Source of the DNA: Castellaniella sp.
Lineage (GTDB): Bacteria; Pseudomonadota; Gammaproteobacteria; Burkholderiales; Burkholderiaceae_B
Direction of reading: 5' to 3'
Assembly (NCBI RefSeq): GCF_004321985.1
Contig: NZ_SCQN01000046.1
Location: 310,001 to 374,000 of the forward strand
Length of the DNA stretch: 64,000 bases
Within the stretch, counting starts at the first letter, position 1, and every line of letters begins with the position of its first letter. The notes under the pieces were generated by a model, which saw nothing but the letters and a program-made list of their open reading frames with translations, made no database searches and was not told the DNA's origin. Shown piece by piece: positions 29,051 through 39,400 of this stretch. The position numbers and the translations under genes are program-made.

Positions 29051-29528
29051 TTCCCGGCCGGCGCGCAACGGGCGGGCCAACGCCCGCAGCGCGCGCCGCA
29101 TGGCACGCGAATTCGCCCTGCAGGGGGTCTATGCCTGGCTGTTGCGGGGTGACACGGATGCCGCTGAACTGGGCGAAATCGATGCTCATGTGCGCGACGG
29201 GGAAGGCTTCGAACGGGCCGACGGAGACTGGTACCGCACGCTGCTCCAGGGGGTCATCACCCAGGCGCCGGCGCTGCGTGAGCGCTTCGTGCCCTATGTG
29301 GACCGGCCGCTGGCCGAGCTGTCTCCCGTCGAGCACGCGGTGCTGCTCATAGGCACCTTCGAGCTGGTGCATCACCTCGAGGTCCCCTACCGGGTCGCCA
29401 TCAACGAGGCCGTGGAGCTCGCCAAATCCTTCGGCGGGACGGACGGTTACCGCTTCGTCAACGGTGTGCTCGACAAGCTGGCCGCTGAGGTCCGTGCGAC
29501 CGAAGTCCAGGCGGCAGCCAGCCGCTGA
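29043..29528 (+). CDS. nusB: Transcription antitermination protein NusB
   Basis: 161 aa all-helical RNA-binding factor for rRNA antitermination with NusE. Opens with a basic arginine-rich arm ([21 protein letters not shown], read as short blocks), then [17 protein letters not shown] and the conserved [15 protein letters not shown]...FVNGVLDKL. The ATG at 29043 overlaps the ribH end by 8 bases; the ribH-nusB order is widely conserved. Confidence 0.96.
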   Translation: MTDSRPARNGRANARSARRMAREFALQGVYAWLLRGDTDAAELGEIDAHVRDGEGFERADGDWYRTLLQGVITQAPALRERFVPYVDRPLAELSPVEHAVLLIGTFELVHHLEVPYRVAINEAVELAKSFGGTDGYRFVNGVLDKLAAEVRATEVQAAASR

Positions 29529-29544
29529 TCCATCCGGCGCCATC

Positions 29545-30558
29545 ATGTCTGCGGACAGCGAATTTGACCTGATTGCCCGCTATTTTGATCGTCCAGTCCC
29601 CGCCGGGATGCTAGGGGTGGGTGACGACTGTGCTCTGCTTTCTGTGTCGCCTGGGTGCGAGCTGGCCGTCAGCACGGACATGCTGGTGCAGGGGCAGCAT
29701 TTTTTCCCCGACGTGGACCCGCGATCCCTGGGGCACAAGGCACTGGCAGTAAATCTGTCTGATCTGGCGGCCATGGGCGCTCGGCCGCTGGCTTGCACGC
29801 TGGCCCTGTCGCTGCCGGGTGTCGATCATGCCTGGCTTCAGGGGTTTTCCGATGGTTTTCACGCCCTGGCCGGGAAGTCGGGGTGCCCGCTGGTGGGCGG
29901 CGACACGACGCGCAATCCCGACGGCATCGTCATCAGCATTACCGTCATGGGCGAGATCCGGCGCGCTCACGCGCTGCGCCGCAGCGGCGCCCGCGAAGGC
30001 GACGATATCTGGTTGTCGGGGTCGCTGGGCGCGGCCTATGTCGCATTGCTGCTGATGCAGGGCCGTCTGCCGGCCGATGCCGCCCGCTTGCAGGCGAGCC
30101 GCAAGGCCATGGAATGGCCCAACCCGCGCCTGAGGCTGGGCCGGTATCTGGGTGGCGTGGCGGACGCGGCCATCGATATCTCGGACGGGTTGCTGCAGGA
30201 TCTGGGCCATATTCTGGAGCGGAGCCACTGCGGCGCGGAGCTGCGGCTGGATGCGCTGCCGGCCGATCCGACGCTGGACGGGCTGGAAGAGGCCGTGCGC
30301 CGCGAAGCCCTCCTGGGCGGGGGCGACGTCTACGAATTGTGTTTTACCGCGCGCCCGCAGCGCCGCGAGCAGATCCGCGCGCTGGGACAGCAGTTGGGGG
30401 TACCGCTCGCGAGTGTCGGTACCATTACCCGGGGTTCGAAGGCTCGCGTGCTGGATGGGCGCGGCGACGAGATCCCGGTCACGCTGCGCGGCTTTGATCA
30501 CTTTGCCCAGGCCACCCCTCCGGGGGCATCGACACCAACCCATGGATCCCTTTCATGA
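29545..30558 (+). CDS. thiL: Thiamine-monophosphate kinase
   Basis: Phosphorylates thiamine phosphate to thiamine diphosphate (EC 2.7.4.16). 337 aa, PurM-like fold: FDLIARYF, GVGDDCALL, STDMLVQGQHFFPDV, HKALAVNLSDLAAMGA, and DISDGLLQDLGHI. The ATG at 29545 begins MSADSEFDLI. It follows nusB by 16 bases, and its stop overlaps the pgpA start as ATGA. Confidence 0.95.
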   Translation: MSADSEFDLIARYFDRPVPAGMLGVGDDCALLSVSPGCELAVSTDMLVQGQHFFPDVDPRSLGHKALAVNLSDLAAMGARPLACTLALSLPGVDHAWLQGFSDGFHALAGKSGCPLVGGDTTRNPDGIVISITVMGEIRRAHALRRSGAREGDDIWLSGSLGAAYVALLLMQGRLPADAARLQASRKAMEWPNPRLRLGRYLGGVADAAIDISDGLLQDLGHILERSHCGAELRLDALPADPTLDGLEEAVRREALLGGGDVYELCFTARPQRREQIRALGQQLGVPLASVGTITRGSKARVLDGRGDEIPVTLRGFDHFAQATPPGASTPTHGSLS

Positions 30559-31073
30559 CGCCTTCCAAAGACGATTTGCCTGACCCGAGCCGGCCGACGC
30601 TGGCGTGGATGCTGGCCAGGCCGGAACGCATCATCGGTTTCGGCTTTGGCTCGGGGCTGATCCATCCGGCGCCCGGAACCTGGGGAACCCTCGTGGGTTG
30701 GCTGCTGTGGTGGCTGGTCGTGGGGCGGCTGCCCGGCGGTTGGGTGGCGGCCGTACTGGTGGTGTCCTTTGCCGGCGGCTGCTGGGTCGCGCAGCGGTGT
30801 GGCGACGACCTGGGGATCGCGGACTTCGGTGGCATCAATTGGGATGAGATCGTCGCCATCTGGCTGGTCTTGTGGCTGCTGCCGTCCACGTTCTTGATGC
30901 AGGTGGTCGGCGTCGTGCTGTTTCGTCTGTTTGACATCCTCAAGCCCGCGCCAGTCAACTGGCTGGACCGGAACTGCAAGGGCGGCTTTGGCGTGATGAT
31001 CGACGACATCGTGGCGGCGCTTTATGCTGTGCTGTTCGCCGTGATATTGATCCGACTGGGGGTGCTGCCATGA
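30555..31073 (+). CDS. pgpA: Phosphatidylglycerophosphatase A
   Basis: Dephosphorylates phosphatidylglycerophosphate to phosphatidylglycerol in the inner membrane. 172 aa, four hydrophobic segments, and the family blocks GFGSGLIHPAPGTWGTL, NWDEIVAIWL and FGVMIDDIVAALYA. It overlaps thiL before it and pncC after it, both as ATGA. Confidence 0.94.
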   Translation: MTPSKDDLPDPSRPTLAWMLARPERIIGFGFGSGLIHPAPGTWGTLVGWLLWWLVVGRLPGGWVAAVLVVSFAGGCWVAQRCGDDLGIADFGGINWDEIVAIWLVLWLLPSTFLMQVVGVVLFRLFDILKPAPVNWLDRNCKGGFGVMIDDIVAALYAVLFAVILIRLGVLP

Positions 31074-31582
31074 TCGTTCGTGAAATCCGGGCGCTCGCCG
31101 GTGAACTGGGGTCTGCGTTGCGGGTGGCTGGTGCGCTGTGTGTGACGGCGGAATCCTGTACGGGCGGGCTGCTCGCCGCCGCGATCACGTCTTGCCCGGG
31201 ATCCAGCCAGTGGTTCGAACGCGGTTTCGTGACCTACAGCAATGCGGCCAAGATCGCTGAACTTGGCGTGTCTGCCGGTACGCTGGAGCGCCATGGCGCG
31301 GTCAGCGAGGAAACCGCCATGGAGATGGCGGCCGGCGCGCTGGCCGTGGTGCCACAGGCTCGGCTGGCGTTGTCCACGACCGGCATTGCCGGACCAGGCG
31401 GCGCGGTACCGGGCAAGCCAGTGGGCATGGTGTGCTTCGGCGTGGCGCGCCGGGCCGGGCCCGGCATCGTCACGCGGGCGGTGACGCAGGTTTTCGAAGG
31501 CGACCGCGAGGCCGTCCGTCTGGCGGCTGTGCGCCAGGCCTTGCAGATGGCGCTGGAGGACCTGCGCAAGGCGCGGGGCTAG
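31070..31582 (+). CDS. pncC: Nicotinamide-nucleotide amidohydrolase (CinA C-terminal family)
   Basis: 170 aa, a stand-alone CinA C-terminal domain that deamidates NMN to nicotinate mononucleotide (EC 3.5.1.42). Contains TAESCTGGLLAAAIT with the catalytic Ser, RGFVTYSNAAKI, and STTGIAGPGGAVPGKPVGMV. The start overlaps the pgpA stop as ATGA; the end is only 5 bases from the facing pyrF. Confidence 0.94.
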   Translation: MIVREIRALAGELGSALRVAGALCVTAESCTGGLLAAAITSCPGSSQWFERGFVTYSNAAKIAELGVSAGTLERHGAVSEETAMEMAAGALAVVPQARLALSTTGIAGPGGAVPGKPVGMVCFGVARRAGPGIVTRAVTQVFEGDREAVRLAAVRQALQMALEDLRKARG

Positions 31583-31587
31583 TCCGG

Positions 31588-32409
31588 TCAGACTTCGAGC
31601 GCCGCGCGGATCGCGTCGCGCGCCTGTTGCGCAGCCGCTGCGGCTGCTTTTGCCCAGTCCGCACCGGTACCGGCGTACAGGACGGCGCGTGATGAATTGA
31701 TCATCATTCCCGTGCCGTCGGGTGTGCGCCCGGCATGCACGGTGGCGGCGATGTCGCCGCCCTGGGCGCCGATGCCAGGAATCAATAGCGGCATGTCGCC
31801 GATCCGCGCGCGTACCTGAGCGATCTCGTCGGGCACCGTGGCGCCCACCACCAATGCGCACTGGCCGTTTGTATTCCAGTGTCGTGCGACCTGGTCAGCG
31901 ACATGCAGATAAAGCGGGGTGCCATTTTCCAGCCGCAGGTCTTGCAGATCCGCGCCGCCGGGGTTGGAGGTGCGGCACAGGATGATCACCCCCTTGTCAC
32001 CGTATTCCAGATAGGGCTGGACGGAATCGCGGCCCATATAGGGATTGACCGTCACTGCGTCCGCCGCATAGCGCTCGAAGGCCTCTCGGGCGTACTGGGT
32101 GGCCGTGGCCCCGATATCGCCGCGCTTGGCGTCCAGCACGATGGGCAACTCCGGGTATCGACTGTGAATGTACCGGCAGATGTCCAGGAGCTGATCCTCG
32201 GCCTTCAGTGCCGCGAAATAGGCGATCTGTGGCTTGAACCCGCAGACGTAAGGCGCCGTGGCGTCCACGATGCCCCTGCAGAAGGCGCTGACGGCGTCGG
32301 CGCGGCCGGACAGCTCGGCGGGCAGCCGTCGCTCATCGGGGTCCAGGCCCACCATGAGCAGGGATTGCTGGCGGGTCCAGGCGCGGTTGAGTTTATCGGT
32401 GAAGGTCAT
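31588..32409 (-). CDS. pyrF: Orotidine 5'-phosphate decarboxylase (subfamily 2)
   Basis: 273 aa, the longer bacterial type. The catalytic charged network is in [16 protein letters not shown]; also [28 protein letters not shown] and the phosphate loop [11 protein letters not shown]. Last step of UMP synthesis. The ATG at 32409 overlaps the dgkA stop as ATGA; a longer in-frame reading would lie inside dgkA. Confidence 0.96.
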   Translation of the reverse strand: MTFTDKLNRAWTRQQSLLMVGLDPDERRLPAELSGRADAVSAFCRGIVDATAPYVCGFKPQIAYFAALKAEDQLLDICRYIHSRYPELPIVLDAKRGDIGATATQYAREAFERYAADAVTVNPYMGRDSVQPYLEYGDKGVIILCRTSNPGGADLQDLRLENGTPLYLHVADQVARHWNTNGQCALVVGATVPDEIAQVRARIGDMPLLIPGIGAQGGDIAATVHAGRTPDGTGMMINSSRAVLYAGTGADWAKAAAAAAQQARDAIRAALEV

Positions 32410-32810
32410 GGCAACGTACGTTGGGTGAAGAGTGCGTCGGCGCCCAACACCGTCAGCCAGGTGGCAGCTGCCAGCAGCAGGGCCAGCAGCACGGCCGCGC
32501 TGCCGATGTCCTTCGCGCGCCCCAGCAGCGGGTGGTGATCGGTGCTGATGGCATCCGCCAGCGCCTCGATCGCGGAATTGAGCAGCTCCACGATCAGCAC
32601 CAGCACCAGGCATCCGACCAGCAGCAGGCGTTCCAGCGCGGTATGGCCTAGCCACAGTCCCAGCGGGATCAGGATGATCGCCAGCGCGACTTCCTGGCGG
32701 AATGCATACTCGTGACGCCAGGCGGCCCCCAGCCCCTGCAGTGAGTAGACCAGGGCCCGTGCGATGTGGCGCAGTCCGCCGGTGTTTTTGTAGGGGGAAG
32801 GCTGGTTCAT
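32406..32810 (-). CDS. dgkA: Diacylglycerol kinase
   Basis: 134 aa integral membrane kinase of the bacterial DgkA type with three hydrophobic helices. It carries the family signature [16 protein letters not shown] and [16 protein letters not shown], plus the N-terminal FRQEVALA. Recycles diacylglycerol to phosphatidate. Upstream of and coupled to pyrF. Confidence 0.95.
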   Translation of the reverse strand: MNQPSPYKNTGGLRHIARALVYSLQGLGAAWRHEYAFRQEVALAIILIPLGLWLGHTALERLLLVGCLVLVLIVELLNSAIEALADAISTDHHPLLGRAKDIGSAAVLLALLLAAATWLTVLGADALFTQRTLP

Positions 32811-32955
32811 GGGGCGATGCAGTTGGTATGTCTGCGCATTGTACGCAATGGCGCAGCCCGATGTTCAGTCTTCATGGTAGGCTTTGATCGATGACGCCAC
32901 GAGTGTGGGCGCCGGCGTTGCACATCCCTGGTGAGTGAGCCAGGAAAGGACTCAG

Positions 32956-33924
32956 ATGATCAAGCTTCCCACTTTCGATGACGTTGCGGCTGCGTCGGAG
33001 CGCATCAAGTGCCAAGCCCATAAGACACCCGTGATGACATCACGCACGGTTGATGAAGAGTTCGGTGCCAAGGTCTTCTTCAAGTGCGAAAACCTGCAGC
33101 GCATGGGCGCCTTCAAGTTCCGCGGCGGGTTCAATTCGCTCTCAAGGTTCAGTCCCGAGCAGCGCAAGACGGGTGTCGTTACCTTTTCTTCCGGTAACCA
33201 TGCACAGGCCGTTGCGCTGTCGGCCAAGCTCCTGGGCATTCCCGCCACTATTCTCATGCCACACGATGCGCCGACCGCCAAGATGGCCGCCACCAAGGGC
33301 TATGGCGCCAATGTGGTGACCTACGATCGTTATACGGAAGATCGCGAGCAGATTGGCCGGGAACTGGCGGAAAAACACGGCCTGACGCTGATCCCGCCTT
33401 ATGATCATCCGGATGTGCTCTGCGGCCAAGGGACGGCTGCCAAGGAGTTGTTCGAAGAGGTCGGCCCCCTGGACGCCTTCTTCGTGCCGCTAGGGGGCGG
33501 GGGACTGCTTTCCGGCTGCGCGCTGGCCACACGAGCGCTATCGCCGGACTGTCAGCTGTATGGTGTCGAGCCTGAAGCAGGCAATGACGGCCAGCGTTCG
33601 TTTCGCACAGGCAGCATCGTGCATATCGATACGCCCAAGACCATCGCCGATGGTGCACAAACACAGCATCTGGGAAACTTGACGTTCCCCATCATCCGGC
33701 GCGATGTTGACGACATCCTGACTGCTTCGGACACAGAGCTCGTCGACTGCATGGCCTTCATGGCCACCCGTATGAAGCTGGTTGTCGAACCCACGGGCTG
33801 CCTCGGTTTTGCCGCCGCCCGGAACATGAAAGCCGGGCTGAAGGGCAAACACGTCGGTGTACTCCTCAGTGGCGGCAATGTCGACATGGCGCGCTTCGCC
33901 AGCCTGCTCGGCGCCCAGTCTTGA
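32956..33924 (+). CDS. PLP-dependent serine/threonine dehydratase family, probable threo-3-hydroxyaspartate ammonia-lyase
   Basis: 322 aa fold-type II PLP enzyme without a C-terminal ACT domain, so not a feedback-controlled IlvA. PLP Lys is in GAFKFRGGFNS, the substrate loop is SSGNHAQAVA, the phosphate-binding glycine loop is PLGGGGLLSG, and the PLP nitrogen contact region is LLSGGNVDM. The length and sequence resemble threo-3-hydroxy-L-aspartate ammonia-lyase; serine racemase or catabolic threonine dehydratase are alternatives. The ATG at 32956 has AGGAAAGGA just upstream; an in-frame GTG at 32935 is less likely. Confidence 0.85.
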   Translation: MIKLPTFDDVAAASERIKCQAHKTPVMTSRTVDEEFGAKVFFKCENLQRMGAFKFRGGFNSLSRFSPEQRKTGVVTFSSGNHAQAVALSAKLLGIPATILMPHDAPTAKMAATKGYGANVVTYDRYTEDREQIGRELAEKHGLTLIPPYDHPDVLCGQGTAAKELFEEVGPLDAFFVPLGGGGLLSGCALATRALSPDCQLYGVEPEAGNDGQRSFRTGSIVHIDTPKTIADGAQTQHLGNLTFPIIRRDVDDILTASDTELVDCMAFMATRMKLVVEPTGCLGFAAARNMKAGLKGKHVGVLLSGGNVDMARFASLLGAQS

Positions 33925-33952
33925 GCCTTGTCCCAAACTTTGGCCGTGGTGA

Positions 33953-33990
33953 AACGAAAAATCCCCGCCACGGTTGCCCATGGCGGGGAT
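33953..33990 (-). terminator. Rho-independent terminator of groES-groL
   Basis: ATCCCCGCCA at 33961-33970 pairs perfectly with TGGCGGGGAT at 33981-33990 across a 10-base loop. On the minus strand the stem is followed by TTTTTCGTTTC. It lies 64 bases after the groL stop and also just past the end of the facing dehydratase gene. Confidence 0.92.
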
Positions 33991-34054
33991 TCGGAGGATC
34001 TGTCCGGAGGATGCCGACGAATCGGCATCTGGCCCCGGATCAGGGGGCGAGGGC

Positions 34055-35737
<1,683 letters not shown>

Positions 35738-36025
35738 TTACTGGACCACGGCGAAGACTTCTTCTTCGCGAATGACCAGGACTTCGTCGCCATCGACCTT
35801 GACGGACTGGCCGGCGTATTTGCCGAACAGAACCTTGTCGCCGACTTTCAGATCCATCGGGATCAGCTTGCCGTCTTCAGTCTTCTTGCCCGGGCCAACG
35901 GCCAGGACTTCGCCTTGATCGGGCTTCTCAGCCGCGCTGTCGGGGATCACGATGCCCGAGGCGGTGGTGCGCTCGTTGTCCAGACGCTTGATGATCACGC
36001 GATCATGCAAAGGACGCAGTGCCAT
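35738..36025 (-). CDS. groES: Co-chaperonin GroES
   Basis: 95 aa. Starts [16 protein letters not shown], contains the mobile loop ([14 protein letters not shown]) and ends [17 protein letters not shown] precedes the ATG at 36025. Expressed from the promoter at 36102-36129 under the CIRCE operator. Confidence 0.99.
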   Translation of the reverse strand: MALRPLHDRVIIKRLDNERTTASGIVIPDSAAEKPDQGEVLAVGPGKKTEDGKLIPMDLKVGDKVLFGKYAGQSVKVDGDEVLVIREEEVFAVVQ

Positions 36026-36075
36026 GGAGGAACTCCTGTACTTGAAGAATTGGATAGGTGCGAAGGGAAGAGCTG

Positions 36076-36102
36076 TTAGCACTCAACCCCATCGAGTGCT
36101 AA
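36076..36102. promoter_or_regulatory. CIRCE operator (HrcA binding site)
   Basis: A perfect CIRCE element: TTAGCACTC at 36076-36084, a 9-base spacer, and GAGTGCTAA at 36094-36102. It lies between the -10 box and the groES start, so HrcA binding would block groESL transcription until heat stress. hrcA itself is not in the window. Confidence 0.97.
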
Positions 36103-36129
36103 TTATAAGGATGATCCTGGGGATTTCAA
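36102..36129 (-). promoter_or_regulatory. Sigma70 promoter of groES-groL
   Basis: On the minus strand, -35 TTGAAA (36129-36124), 16-base spacer, -10 TATAAT (36107-36102). The -10 box touches the CIRCE operator. The accessory island boundary begins about 25 bases upstream, leaving this promoter intact. Confidence 0.85.
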
Positions 36130-36153
36130 GGGGTGGTGGTCACAGGCGTTCGA

Positions 36154-36200
36154 TGTCGAAAACCACTGAGTTCTGAACTTCCGCCACTGAGCTCTGAACT
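36154..36200 (+). repeat. Left terminal repeat array of the accessory island (IS21-like end)
   Basis: Two direct copies of CCACTGAGYTCTGAACT, at 36163-36179 and 36184-36200, spaced 21 bases start to start and preceded by TGTCGAAAA. An inverted copy lies at 43131-43153. Repeated short motifs at each end are a feature of IS21-family termini. No IstA/IstB gene was recognised. Confidence 0.6.
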
Positions 36201-36429
36201 CGAAAAGGTACGTAAACCAAGTGTTGATGCAGGTTTCGGGACAAAAATGAGGTTGGGGGTGTTCAAGAATACGGCGTTTCCATCCTTTTTTCTGCCCAGG
36301 ACGCATGGACGGGGCATCGCTTGCTTGTGCTTGCTCTAATAGAGCGCTTGCCTCCACGTCTACGGAGCTTCGGTAGTTTGTCACTGCGCCAGGCGCCTCT
36401 GACGAGGAAGCTAGCCACCACGGCGGACA
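36201..36429. other. Gene-free spacer inside the left edge of the island
   Basis: No convincing gene. The stretch is AT-richer than the chromosome around it. Short open frames on both strands match nothing I recognise, and those reading through the repeats only reflect the repeats. It may be the eroded edge of an insertion element. Confidence 0.4.
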
Positions 36430-39400
36430 TCACCCCTGCAAGGCACCCTCGATGCGTCGCCGGGCACTCTGCGAGAGCCTGCGAATGCCAAATGTCCGGG
36501 CGACGCCCAGCGCGATGTCGTCCTCTACGACACGGCACGCAGCGGCGAGCAGTTCCTCTCGGGGGATCTCTTCCGCGGAACGCGCTGCCTCTTCTGACTC
36601 TGGCGTCCGATACGACGCCCAGCGCGATATATCATCCTCCGACAGCCAGATGAACCGGGCGTTTTCTGCGGCGATATCAGTCTGGAAAAAATACGCATCG
36701 CGCGCCAGATCCAGGACACGCTCACGGATACGGCTACCAGCGCGTTTGAAGCCGTGCAGGCGTGCAACACGCTTCACCAGCAACTCATCTAGGATAGGCG
36801 CCTCGCTCTCCAGGACGGTGGCAATCAGGTTGGACAGGGTCGTATCGTATTCAGGAAGATAGAAACGGTCGGGATCAATCATGGTCTCGTAGGCGGAAAG
36901 GTCGGCCTGACGGTAAACCTGCTGGCCCTGGCGCAAGGCCAGCGCATCGGAACTGTGCGCCACTAGGGGTTCACGATCTCTGGATTCGGTCTGTCGCTCC
37001 TCTTCATCGGCCCCCTCTATCGGGGTCTCTATCTTGTGGGCTTGCCCCGAATCTACGTCTTCAAGATTGGCTGCCATGTCGAGTGTCACTACGGCATCAC
37101 TGGCATCAGCGGTCGCCTCAACCGACCCCTCGTCCGCCACCAATGCTCCCCCATTGCATTTCGCATCCTCGGCCCTCGATTCCACCAGCAGGTTGGTGAT
37201 CGCCTTATGCAAGCGTTCGATCTCCGTTTCCCGATCGACCCACCACGCGGTGGACCAGACGCGTAGCAAGCGCCACCCGTAGCCACGCAGGATGTCAGCC
37301 CGGACTTTGTCCCGGTCGCGCGCTGTCGCGGCACTATGATAGGTTGCGCCATCACACTCGATGCCGACGAGATAGTCACCCGGCCGATCCGGGTGCACCA
37401 CCGCGAGGTCGATACGGAAACGAGAAACGCCGATCTGTGTATGAATTTGCCAGCCTCTTTCCCGCATCGCCTCGGCAACATACTGCTCAAAGGGTGATTC
37501 GTAGTCACCCAATGGCCCCCTGACGGCTGCCGCAATGGCCACAGGTCCACGATCCGCAAATTCCACGAACTGGCGCAAATCGCTCACTGCCCGCGCCGGG
37601 GTACGACTGAGGTCGATCATGGATGGATCGAACGAGGTGAACACCATCATTTCTCGACGGGCGCGGGTCACGGCCACGTTCAGGCGCCGCTCCCCGCCGG
37701 TCCTGTTGAGCGGCCCGAAATTCATCAGCATGGTGACAGCGCCGGGTTCGCTGGGACCAAAGCCGATTGAGATGATGACCAGATCACGCTCGTCGCCCTG
37801 CACAGTTTCCAGGTTTTTGACAATCAACGGTTCTGGCTGGTTCTCGGAGAAGAAGGGCTCGATTTGGGGCGCCTCTCGCCGCGCCTGGTCTAGCAGATCG
37901 CTGATCAACTGCTGCTGCTCGGCATTCAGGGTAATGACGCCAACACTCTGGCCGGACGCCACGAACGCCGGATCGGTCAGACGCCCGACCAACTCGGCCA
38001 CGACGGCCTTGGCCTCGATCTGGTTGTAGCGCCCGGTGCCGCGGGCGTAGACGCCCGCAACGCGGCGCCACGAAACAGTGCTCGGCCGTGTATCCGGTGC
38101 AGGAAAGGTGACGAGGCTGTCATCATAATAAGCGTGGTTGGAGAAGGCGATCAGACTCTCGTGTCGGCTTCTGTAGTGCCAGGTGAGCCGGTATTCCGGC
38201 AGGCCGGCCGCCAGGCATTCGTTGAGGATGCTCTCCATGTCTTCCTCAACATCGTCCTCGACGCCAACCCCGCGATTGAAAAAGTTGGTGGGCGGCATCT
38301 GCTTCGGATCACCGGCAACGATCACTTGCTTGGCGCGGCCGATTGCTCCAATGGCATCCCATGGCGTCACTTGAGAGGCCTCATCGAAGATGACGACATC
38401 GAATGCTGTGTGGTCCGTCGGCAGGTACTGAGCGATCGATAATGGGCTCATCAACATGCACGGGGCGAGGGCCATGAAATCGTCCCCCATTTCCTGCAGC
38501 AGTTGCCGCACAGGCTTGTGCCGCCGCTTCTTTTGCAGTTCATGCCGCAGGACCTGGAATCCCGCATGAAGCATCCCTGTCTGTTTTGAGGGAATTTCGC
38601 CCATCAACCGTGCACGAATGTACGCCGAAGTCAGCGCCGAGAGTTCATCGATGGCAGCCCGGTAGCTCTGAATTGCATTCTGCTGGACAGTGGGCACGAA
38701 CGCCCGCAACAAGGGCTCCGCGTCCATTGCTGCTCGGGCAAACCAGTATGCATAGGCCGTCTTGAACGTATCCTCGACGTTGTCCTGCGGGACGGCGCCA
38801 CTTTCAATCGCGTCAACGAGTGGCGCCAGGCTCAGCTCGATGGCCTCACTACGCACCTTCTGCCAACTGCACCAATCATGCAGCACGGCAGTATGGTCGA
38901 TGATTGCCTGTGCGCTGGCCTGAAGAGTTTCGTCCGCCACATCTGAATCCGTTGCACGGCCGGTGACTTCGTCAAACCGATCCAGCGCCGCTAGCAACCG
39001 TTCGTGGCATTGGTTCAGCCGGTCGGCCGCCTGCATCACGGGGCTGCCCGCGGCCAGCAGTTCATTCGTATCGCACACCAGACGGCGGGCCTCGCCGCAG
39101 AGCCGTGCAAAGTGCTCCGGTGTCTCAGCCAGCGCCACGAGCGCAGATCGCAACCCTTCGGCAATACACGCAGCCGCTTTGGCGTGCGCCATGTCCGTAT
39201 CGATGCCGGCCCAGCCCGGCACGCCGTCCAATACGGGCGTAAGCGCGTCAACCCCAGCTATCAACGCTTGCAGGGTCTCGATCTGCCGGAGGTCCGCCTC
39301 GACAGCGGAAGGCTTTGTCCGCGTTGTAGAAGCGTCCAGGCCTTTTGCGACGCGCCTTTTCTCCATCAGGGCAAAAGGCCAGAGCCTGCCCGATGCCTCC

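Noticed and set aside
36126-36384. Small minus-strand protein with three SSELSG-like repeats next to groES
   Set aside because: The peptide repeats only reflect the repeated DNA of the island end; there is no ribosome site or homology.
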